NCBI RefSeq assembly: GCF_029589435.1
Contig: NZ_JARRAG010000002.1
Span: 2,790,001 to 2,854,000 of the forward strand
Length of the DNA: 64,000 nucleotides
DNA from: Paludisphaera mucosa
Lineage (GTDB): Bacteria > Planctomycetota > Planctomycetia > Isosphaerales > Isosphaeraceae
Direction of reading: 5' to 3'
Below are positions 57,191 through 64,000 of the stretch, in pieces. Made by a program: the position numbers and the translations under genes. The notes below the pieces were generated by a model. The model made no database searches. It saw only the letters and a list, made by a program, of their open reading frames with translations, and was not told the DNA's origin. Each line of letters opens with the position of its first letter. Positions within the stretch are counted from its first letter, which is position 1.

Positions 57191-59145
57191 GTGCGACGAC
57201 TCCCCCTGCTGCTGACGACCTGCTGCCTGGCCGGCCTGGCCGCGAGGGCGCAAGACCTCCCGAAGCCGCTCATCGCCCCGGGACCCTTCCAGCCCGACAT
57301 GAAGTCCCTGGAGGGCTACAAATGCCCCGAGTGGTTCCGCGACGCCAAGTTCGGCATCTGGGCGCACTGGGGCCCTCAGGCCGTCCCCGGCGAAGGCGAC
57401 TGGTACGCGCGCAGGATGTACGAGGAGGGGGGGGCGTCTACGCCAGCCACCTCGCGAAGTACGGGCATCCCTCGGTCCAGGGCTACAAGGACGTCATCCC
57501 GCTCTGGAAGGCCGAGAGCTGGGAACCCGACCGCCTGATGGCCCTCTACAAGAAGGCGGGGGCCCGCTATTTCGTGAGCATGGGCTCGCACCACGACAAC
57601 TTCTACCTGTGGGACTCGAAGATCCACCGCTGGAACTCGGTCGCGATGGGCCCGCATCGCGACGTCGTCGGCGATTGGCAGAGGGCGGCGAAGAAGCAGG
57701 GCCTGAAGTTCGGCGTGTCGGAGCATCTCGGCGCGAGCTTCACCTGGTTCCAGGTCAGCCGCAAGGCCGACGCCAAGGGGCCGATGGCGGGCGTCCCCTA
57801 CGACGGCGCCGACCCGAAATACGAGGACCTCTACCACCCGGCCGCCCGGCCCGGCGACACCGGCTGGTACACCACCGACCCCCGTTGGCACCGACGCTGG
57901 TTCGAGGTCGTCAAGGAACTCGTCGACGCCTATCAGCCCGACCTGCTCTACAGCGACGGCCCCGTCCCCTTCAACAATGAGGTGGGCCTCTCGATGATCG
58001 CCCACCTGTACAACGCCGCGGCGGCGCGCGACGGCGGCGCCCCGCAGGTCGTCTACAACTGCAAGCAGGATTCGGGCGGACGCTGGGTCGACGACGTGGA
58101 GCGGGGGGTGATGCCGGGCATCCGCCCCTTCCCCTGGCAGACGGACACCTCGATCGGCGACTGGTACTACAACAAGAACTGGAAGTACCGCGGCGCCGAC
58201 TGGGTGGTGCAGATGCTCGTGGACATCGTGAGCAAAAACGGCAACCTCCTCATCAACGTCGTCCAGCGCCCCGACGGCGGGCTCGACCCCGAGGCCGAGA
58301 CCGTCCTGAGCCGGATGGCCGAATGGATCGCCGTCAACGGCGAGGCGATTTACGGGACCCGGCCCTGGCTCGTCCACGGCGAAGGCCCGGTCCGGGCCCG
58401 GGGCGGCAACTTCAAGGAAGACTTCGCCTACACCGCCCGCGATCTGCGCTTCACCAGCAAGGGCGACGGCGTGCTCTACGTCTTCGCCCTCGACTGGCCG
58501 GCCGACCACCGGATCCACGTCCGCTCGCTCGGCAAGTTCCCGGGCGTCGTCGGCCGGATCGCGGACGTCGCCCTCCTGGGCAGCCGCGCCTCGCTCAAAT
58601 GGACGCACGACGCCGACGGCCTGACCGTCACCCTTCCCGACGAAAAGCCTTGCGACCATGCGCTCGCCCTGAAGATCACCGGCGAAAGCCTCAGCGGATT
58701 CAAGCCCGAGCTGGCCGCGCCCATCATCGCCCTCGTACGGCCGGACGCCGCGGGGCTCATCGAACTCAAGGCCGACGAGGCCGAGCTGCACGGCACGCAG
58801 ATCCAGGTCGAAGACAAGGGCGGCCGTCCGTCGGTCGGTTTCTGGGACCGCCCTTCCGAATCGGTCTCGTGGCGCGTCGGCGCCGATCGAGGCGGGAAGT
58901 ATCGGATCTCCGCCTCGTGCGCCACGGTCCATCAAGCCGCTGTGCTCGCCGTCGACGCGGACGGCAAGGTCGTCGAGCTTCACCCCGTTCGGACCGCCGG
59001 TTGGGACCAGTTCGCCGAGACCGAGGCAGTCGAGATCGAGCTGCCTCCGGGAGGAGAGCGGACGGTGAAGGCCGGCCCGCGCGACGCCGCGAGCTGGAAG
59101 GCGGTGAACCTGCGATGGATCAGGCTGATCCCCGCCTCGCCCTGA
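57191..59145 (+). pseudogene. Alpha-L-fucosidase (GH29), broken by frameshift
   Basis: A GTG at 57191 (CAGGAGACGACC) opens a signal peptide (RRLPLLLTTCCLAGLAARAQ) and the GH29 start (CPEWFRDAKFGIWAHWGPQAVPGEGDWYARRMYEEGG). At a run of eight G (57427-57434) the frame is lost; it continues one frame over as VYASHLAKYGHPSVQGYKD and then runs intact to 59145 with YQPDLLYSDGPVPF, which holds the candidate nucleophile Asp. One extra G would restore a protein of about 651 residues. It is either a true pseudogene, a homopolymer read error or a slippage site. GH29 enzymes release alpha-L-fucose outside the cytoplasm. Confidence 0.85.
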
Positions 59146-59175
59146 GCCGTCGCAATCGAGCCGGCCGCCGCCGAG

Positions 59176-59982
59176 CTACCAGTGCATGACGAAGCCTCCG
59201 TCCACGTTGATCGTCTGCCCCGTGACGTGCTCCGCGCGGTCGGACGACAGGAAGACGATCATGTCGGCGATCGCCTCGGCCGTCTGCCACCGGCCCAGCG
59301 GCACCACCGCGCGGATCTTCCGGTCCGACCACTCGTCGTAGCTCAGTCGATCCGCCGGCGCGGCCTGGTCGTGCCAGGCCTGCCAGACCGAGCGGTTCAG
59401 CGTCGTCCGGACCATGCCGGGGCAGACCGTGTTGACGCGGACGCCGTGGGGGGCGAGGTCCTTCGCCAGGCACTGAGCGAAGTTGATCCCGGCCGCCTTG
59501 GACGCGCTGTAAGGCGGATCGGTCTGCGAGCCGATCTGCCCCGCGACGGAGCCGAGGAACACCATCGTGCCCGTCGCGCGATCGACCATGCGCGGCGCGA
59601 CGGCGTGGGCGACGTGCACCATGCCCATGACGTTCACCTGCAGCACCTTCGCCCAGTCCGCCGGCCGGAGGTTGGTGAACGGGAAGCCGAACCGGCCGGA
59701 GCCGACGGCCGCGGCGTGGGCGAGATGGTCGATTGAGCCCACCTCCACGATCGTCCGATCGACGGCCGCGGCGACGGCGAGCTCGTCGGTCACGTCGACC
59801 GAGACGCCGATCGCATCGACGGAGAACTCCGATCGGATCCGGCGCGCGGCGGCCTCCGCGTCGCCCAGATCCCAGACCACGATGCGCGAGCCCTCGGCCG
59901 CGAACGTCGAAGCCGCCGCCAGCCCGATCCCGCCGGCCCCCCCGGTGACGACCGTGACGCGTCCACTCAGGCCCAGGTCCAT
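59176..59982 (-). CDS. Short-chain dehydrogenase/reductase (SDR)
   Basis: 268 residues from the ATG at 59982. Classical SDR: TGGAGGIG (~13-20) for NAD(P), VSVDVTDE, N in VLQVNVMGMVHVA, catalytic Ser in VFLGSVAGQIGSQ, YSASK, and the C-terminal HVTGQTINVDGGFVMHW. GGGGGATGC precedes the ATG. Longer upstream starts would cross a low-complexity stretch without the fold. It is convergent with the fucosidase and may oxidise a released sugar or its lactone precursor. Confidence 0.92.
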   Translation of the reverse strand: MDLGLSGRVTVVTGGAGGIGLAAASTFAAEGSRIVVWDLGDAEAAARRIRSEFSVDAIGVSVDVTDELAVAAAVDRTIVEVGSIDHLAHAAAVGSGRFGFPFTNLRPADWAKVLQVNVMGMVHVAHAVAPRMVDRATGTMVFLGSVAGQIGSQTDPPYSASKAAGINFAQCLAKDLAPHGVRVNTVCPGMVRTTLNRSVWQAWHDQAAPADRLSYDEWSDRKIRAVVPLGRWQTAEAIADMIVFLSSDRAEHVTGQTINVDGGFVMHW

Positions 59983-60287
59983 GATGCATCCCCCGGAAGG
60001 CGTGCGTGTCGACGGCGACGGAGTTCCTTCTCGGGACGACGTCCGCCATCTTTCGAACAGACGTAAATTATCCCACGCCCAGGGCCGTCGAGACCAGTTT
60101 CCGGGCCGGCGGCCGGTCCGTCCTGGGATTCGATCGCCTGAGCAACCCGCCGGAAACGAAACGAGGCCCATTCTGACCGCACTCGCCGGTATGCAAAATG
60201 CACATGGGGGAGGAGTTGATCCGAAGACGATCCGACGTTTCACGACTTCAGCAACGGATCTTTCCCCCGGCAAGAGGAGCGGCATCG
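59983..60287. other. 305-base divergent intergenic region
   Basis: It separates the SDR gene from the exported protein gene. A TAATTT box on the minus strand and a TGCA-AAA-TGCA repeat near 60191-60202 are the only signals seen; neither forms a convincing promoter. Confidence 0.35.
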
Positions 60288-60974
60288 ATGAGGCTCGCTA
60301 TCGTCGCACGGTCCGCGAAGCTGGTGATCATATCGCTGTTGATCGCGGCGCCGCCGAGCGTCGGCCTGGCCCAGCAGGCGAAGGACGACCCGGCGGCGGC
60401 CAAAGGAAAGGCGTCGAAGCCCGAGATCATCTCCGGCGTGATCGTGAAGGCCGAGAAGGTCGCGAAGGAGCAGCTGCCGCAGTCCAAGTCGGACAAGGCG
60501 AAAGCCGATCCGGTGCTCTTCCGATTGTCCGTGAACACGAACGCGGTCTGGCGAGACTGGGTCCGCGATCAGGCGCAGGTCCGCGACGAGGGCCCGGCCA
60601 AGAAGGACGCCGAGAAGGGAGCGAACTCGATCGCGACCAAGGGGCAGCCGGTGGACGAGAACAGCCTGGTCGTGATCGAGGTCCTGGCCACCACCAAGAT
60701 CGAGACCCGCTTCCGCGCCCCCACCGACGAGACGAGCCTCGGCGAGACGAGCCCCGACAAGGTCAAATCCGAAGAGGGGGCGAAATCGACGGAGCCACCT
60801 GCCAAGAAGCCCGTCCGTTTCCGCGCGGAGGACCTTCAGCCGGGCCTCTTCGTCGAAGCCGAAGGGGGGAAATCGGGAACCAAAGACGAGGACGCGGCCG
60901 CCGTGATCACGGTGATCCGTCCGATCCGCGTCGTCGAGCCGGCCACCCGAGTCGAACCGGCTCCGAAGTCCTGA
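60288..60974 (+). CDS. Exported hypothetical protein
   Basis: 228 residues from the ATG at 60288 with AAGAGGAGC upstream. A signal peptide (AKLVIISLLIAAPPSVGLAQQ) is followed by a Lys/Asp/Glu-rich protein with two beta-like stretches (IISGVIVKAEKVAKEQL; FRLSVNTNAVWRDWVRDQA) and a low-complexity linker (~150-180). The end (AVITVIRPIRVVEPATRVEPAPKS) is beta/disordered. No family recognised. Probably periplasmic. Confidence 0.75.
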   Translation: MRLAIVARSAKLVIISLLIAAPPSVGLAQQAKDDPAAAKGKASKPEIISGVIVKAEKVAKEQLPQSKSDKAKADPVLFRLSVNTNAVWRDWVRDQAQVRDEGPAKKDAEKGANSIATKGQPVDENSLVVIEVLATTKIETRFRAPTDETSLGETSPDKVKSEEGAKSTEPPAKKPVRFRAEDLQPGLFVEAEGGKSGTKDEDAAAVITVIRPIRVVEPATRVEPAPKS

Positions 60975-61022
60975 TCCTCCCCAAACCGAGACCTGGCCGG
61001 ACCTTGATTCGGGAGCGCCTCT

Positions 61023-62660
61023 ATGAGCAGGGTTCGCAAGGGACGCGGAGCAAGGCGTTCGTCGCGGTTCGTTCTCGATTGTCTCGACCTGGTGCGGCGG
61101 CGACTGCTGGCCTAGTCGCCGACGGTCGCCGCCTCTACGGTGAATCAGGTGACGGACGGCGACCAGTACAAGGCGAGATCGACGGTCGGCCCCGACGGCG
61201 TGACGACGATCGTCTGGGAGGACCGCAGGCACGCCGGTGACGGCTTCGGCGTCTACGCCCGGCGGATCGACGCCTCGGGCAAGCCGCTCGGCGACCAGTT
61301 CCGGGTCGATACGGCCACGGCGGGGCAGCAGGAGTTCCCCCTCATCGGCTCGGACGCCCTGGGGAACGTCCTGATCGCCTGGAAGGAGGGCCAGTTCTCC
61401 ACGAAGGGGCTCGTCCAGTATTACCAGCGGTAGGACGCGAACGGCTCGCCGATCGGCGGGAACGTCCCCCTCCTTTCCGGATCTTCGTCCCGACCGGGAA
61501 CCCGTTGACCGGCCGGATCCCGATGTCGAACCTGCCCGTCGTGCAACTCTCGTTGATGCGCGTCGCCCCCACGTCGGGCACGGGCTTCCAGGTGAATTGG
61601 GGCCCCGGCGGCCTGGATCAGGCCGCCGGCGAGTTCTACTTACAGGCGTTCGCCGACGTGGCGACGGACGGGATGTCGACGACGTCTGTGCGGGTCGGCG
61701 AGGGCGGCGGCGTGGCGTAGATCTACGTCGTCCGCGACGGCGACCTGTCGTCCTCGGGGAGCGTCCGGTACAGCATCAGCCCCGGCACCACCGCGGCCGG
61801 GGCCGATTATTCGGCCTTCTCGGGCGTGCTGCACTTCGCTCCCGGGCAGGCCTCGGCCTACGTGGCGGTCCCCGTCATCCGCGACGCCCAGGCCGAGGGC
61901 GACGAGACGTTACTCGTTACGATCAGCGACCCAATCGACGTCGTCCTGGGCCAGTCGACCTCGACCCGCGTGACGATCGCCGACGACCCCAACGGCACGG
62001 CAGACGTTGGGCTCCCAAACGTCTACCTCGACCGCGGCGCGGACGGCCTCTGGGCCTGGACCGCGGGCTTGGGCCTCGTCCAGGTCGGCGTCGCCGATCC
62101 GGAGGGTTTTCGCGGTCGGCCGCGAGGGCTTCCTCTACGTCGACTACGGCCCGTATAAGCCCTGACGCCGGGCCGGCGACGCGCTCGTGCAGATCAACGC
62201 GGCGAACCCCGAGAATGGCCTCGTCGCCCCCGACGGCACGCTCTACGTCGACTTCGGCCCCTACGGCCTGTGGCGCCGCGACGCGTCGGGAATCGCTCAG
62301 GTCAACACGGCCGATCCCGAGGGCTTGGTCGCGGCCGACGACGGGACGCTCTACGTCGACTTCGGGCCGTTCGGATTCTGGCGGCGCGACGCGGCGGGCA
62401 TCGTCCAGATCAACGCCGCGGACGCCGAGGGGTTCGCCCCCGGGGCCGACGGATCGATGTTCATCGACTTCGGCTCCTTCGGCCTGTGGAGCTGGACCCT
62501 CGGGAGGTTCTCGCAGATCCGCACGGCAAACGCCGAGCACGTCGCGGTCGCCCGCGACGGCTTCGTCGATCTCGACTTCGGGCCCGCCGGTACCTGGCGT
62601 CGAGGCCCCTCGTGCGCGTGCGAACGGATCGATCCCGCCGACGCCCAGTCGGTCGCCTGA
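61023..62660 (+). pseudogene. Decayed LEPR-XLL surface protein with Calx-beta domain and repeats
   Basis: The ATG at 61023 opens a degenerate LEPR-XLL segment (SSRFVLDCLDLVRRRLLA) that stops at TAG 61113. The same frame continues TVNQVTDGDQ...YYQR to TAG 61431. A shift near 61470-61505 moves to another frame, with TAG at 61718; a Calx-beta-like domain follows (SGSVRYSISPGTTAAGADYSAFSGVLHFAPGQASAYVAVPV). A second shift near 62100 and a TGA at 62163 precede the final repeats to 62660. At least six lesions make this a pseudogene of an adhesin-like exported protein. The right edge abuts the convergent UvrA-type gene. Confidence 0.8.
62022..62640 (+). repeat. Six-copy 108-bp (36-residue) repeat array
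   Basis: The VDFGP-type segment recurs with the Asp codon at 62030, 62142, 62250, 62358, 62466 and 62574. Spacing is exactly 108 bases for the last five and 112 for the first, where the frame is lost. The consensus is DGTLYVDFGPYGLWRRDASG, then IAQVNTADPEGLVAA. The units look like short beta-propeller or beta-prism blades. Confidence 0.8.
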
Positions 62661-62692
62661 CGTCGGAGGGGTGTCGAAAGCGAAGAAGGCCG

Positions 62693-64000
62693 TCAGGCGC
62701 GACGCGGTGAACCGCGAGATTCGTCGGGCGATCGGCCAGGGCCGTCGCGGTCCGGATGCGAGCCGCTCAGGTATCGAGCCAGGTAAGGGGCGGTCCGGCT
62801 GCTCGAAACTTCGACCACCTCCGAAGGCGGCCCCGCGGCGACGATGCGGCCCCCCTCGTCGCCCGCGCCGGGGCCGACGTCGACGACCCAGTCGCTCGCC
62901 GCGACGACCTTCATCTCGTGCTCCACCACGATCACCGTGTTGCCCGACTCGACGAGCGCGTCGAGCTGCGCCATGAGTTTGTCGACGTCCGCCGGATGGA
63001 GCCCCGTCGTGGGCTCGTCGAGGACGTAGAGCGTCTCGCCGCGCTGGGGTCGCTGCAGCTCGGTCGCCAGCTTGATCCGCTGGGCTTCGCCGCCTGAGAG
63101 TTCGGTCGCGGGCTGTCCGAGGCGGATGTAGCCCAGCCCGACTTCCCGCAGGACGACCAGGGGGCGGAGCACCTGTGGCTCCTCGGCGAAGAACTCGCAG
63201 GCCGCGTCGACCGTCAGCCGCAGGACGTCGGCGACGTTCTTGCCGCGATACTCGACCGCGAGCGTCTCCTCGTTGTACCGGGCCCCTTGACACGTCGGGC
63301 AAGGGGCGTAGACGGAGGGCAGGAAGAGCAGCTCGACCATCACGAAGCCCTCGCCCTCGCATGTCTCGCAGCGCCCCTTGGCGACGTTGAAGGAGAATCG
63401 GCCGGCGTCGAAGCCGCTAGCCCTCGCCGCCTTGGTCGCGGCGAAAAGCTTGCGGATGGGATCGAAAAGCCCCGTATAGGTCGCCAGGTTGGATCGCGGC
63501 GTGCGGCCGATCGGCCGTTGATCGACCCGGACGAGACGCTTGACGCCCTCCATGCCGGCCGTGATCCGGCCGTCGAGGACGACCGCCGCCGGTCGCTCCA
63601 GTTCCGAGCCTTCCTCCTCGTCGACGGGGATGGAGTGGCCGAGCCGCTCGGCGACCAGCTCGACGAGCGCCTGGCTCACGAGGCTCGACTTGCCCGATCC
63701 CGAGACGCCGGTGACGCTCGTGAACAGGCCCAGCGGGAACGCGGCCTCCAAGTGATGCAGGTTGTTTCGGGTCACGTCGGCCAGCCGGAGCCAGCCCTTC
63801 GGCGTCCGAGGTTTTCGAAGGACCGACGAGGCGTCGCCGAAGAGATGCCGCCGGGTCTGCGAGGTTTCGACGTCGCTGAGGCCCGCGGGCGGGCCGCTGT
63901 AGAGCACGAATCCCCCCTGCTCGCCCGCCGCCGGGCCGACGTCGACGATCCAGTCGGCGTGCCGGATCACGTCGAGGTCGTGCTCGACGACAAACAGGGA
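62693..64000 (-). CDS. UvrA-type ABC ATPase, C-terminal 435 residues
   Basis: The frame is open to the right edge, so the N-terminal part is outside the window. Seen from the edge inward: the end of the first ATPase (FVVEHDLDVIRHADWIVDVGPAAGEQGG), the second Walker A (SVTGVSGSGKSSLV), a zinc finger (CETCEGEGFVMVE...CPTC), the signature LSGGEAQRIKLATEL, Walker B LYVLDEPTTGLHP and the H-loop VVEHEM. UvrA scans DNA for bulky lesions with UvrB. The short form with RHADWIVDVGP resembles UvrA-like paralogues, so whether it is the main repair UvrA or a paralogue cannot be decided. Confidence 0.9.
   Translation of the reverse strand, partial: SLFVVEHDLDVIRHADWIVDVGPAAGEQGGFVLYSGPPAGLSDVETSQTRRHLFGDASSVLRKPRTPKGWLRLADVTRNNLHHLEAAFPLGLFTSVTGVSGSGKSSLVSQALVELVAERLGHSIPVDEEEGSELERPAAVVLDGRITAGMEGVKRLVRVDQRPIGRTPRSNLATYTGLFDPIRKLFAATKAARASGFDAGRFSFNVAKGRCETCEGEGFVMVELLFLPSVYAPCPTCQGARYNEETLAVEYRGKNVADVLRLTVDAACEFFAEEPQVLRPLVVLREVGLGYIRLGQPATELSGGEAQRIKLATELQRPQRGETLYVLDEPTTGLHPADVDKLMAQLDALVESGNTVIVVEHEMKVVAASDWVVDVGPGAGDEGGRIVAAGPPSEVVEVSSSRTAPYLARYLSGSHPDRDGPGRSPDESRGSPRRA

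Overview
The window is a 64-kb stretch of a very GC-rich chromosome from what looks like a planctomycete, most likely family Isosphaeraceae. The family assignment is inferred from gene content: two sets of planctomycete-type c-cytochrome/DUF1592-DUF1552 and DUF1501-DUF1549/DUF1553 genes, LEPR-XLL secretion-type N-termini (LEPRQLMA), a cytochrome/propeller/ThuA giant protein, GH172 (DUF2961), many Tat-type secreted enzymes and Rrf2 regulators. No insertion sequences, prophage genes, integrases or CRISPR arrays were seen.

Layout. 0-9 kb: a tandem alpha/beta-hydrolase gene that runs off the left edge, a complete copper amine oxidase, a small membrane protein, an SGNH esterase and a GH172 enzyme. 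8.5-14.5 kb: a MarR-controlled RND efflux operon (marR, membrane-fusion lipoprotein, AcrB-type pump, GNAT acetyltransferase) with matching MarR-type operators in front of marR and of the pump genes. 14.6-19 kb: a 42-residue membrane peptide, then the DUF1592/DUF1552 pair. 19-21.9 kb: small proteins, a secreted ankyrin protein and a Dabb protein.

21.9-24 kb is the most unusual part. Two Rrf2 regulators, one with a likely Fe-S cysteine triad, flank a 155-residue protein that is 26% Met and 16% Cys with no His. It has its own near-consensus promoter, an upstream palindrome and a 17-bp hairpin terminator. I read this as a possible Cu(I)/soft-metal or redox buffering module. That function is inference.

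24-46.7 kb: a class IV-type histone deacetylase homologue, the 1388-residue cytochrome/ThuA protein, a SnoaL-HTH fusion, a TIM-barrel isomerase, tRNA-Val(UAC), two zinc-ribbon membrane proteins, a GH99-like protein, a large hybrid histidine kinase, a spermidine-synthase-like protein, a pyroglutamyl peptidase-SnoaL fusion, a GH5-like hydrolase and an 1185-residue multi-domain flavoprotein. 46.9-53.8 kb: a DUF1501 / DUF1549-DUF1553 / WD40-cytochrome operon.

53.9-64 kb: a cyclophilin, an odd tRNA with initiator-like features but anticodon AAU, a 35-residue Lys-rich peptide, an aldo/keto reductase and a zinc alcohol dehydrogenase leading into a frameshifted alpha-L-fucosidase, an SDR, a secreted protein, a decayed Calx-beta surface protein with 108-bp repeats, and the C-terminal half of a UvrA-type ATPase running off the right edge. 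The common theme is secreted glycan and organic-matter degradation with periplasmic electron transfer. Several fusions and three broken genes stand out.
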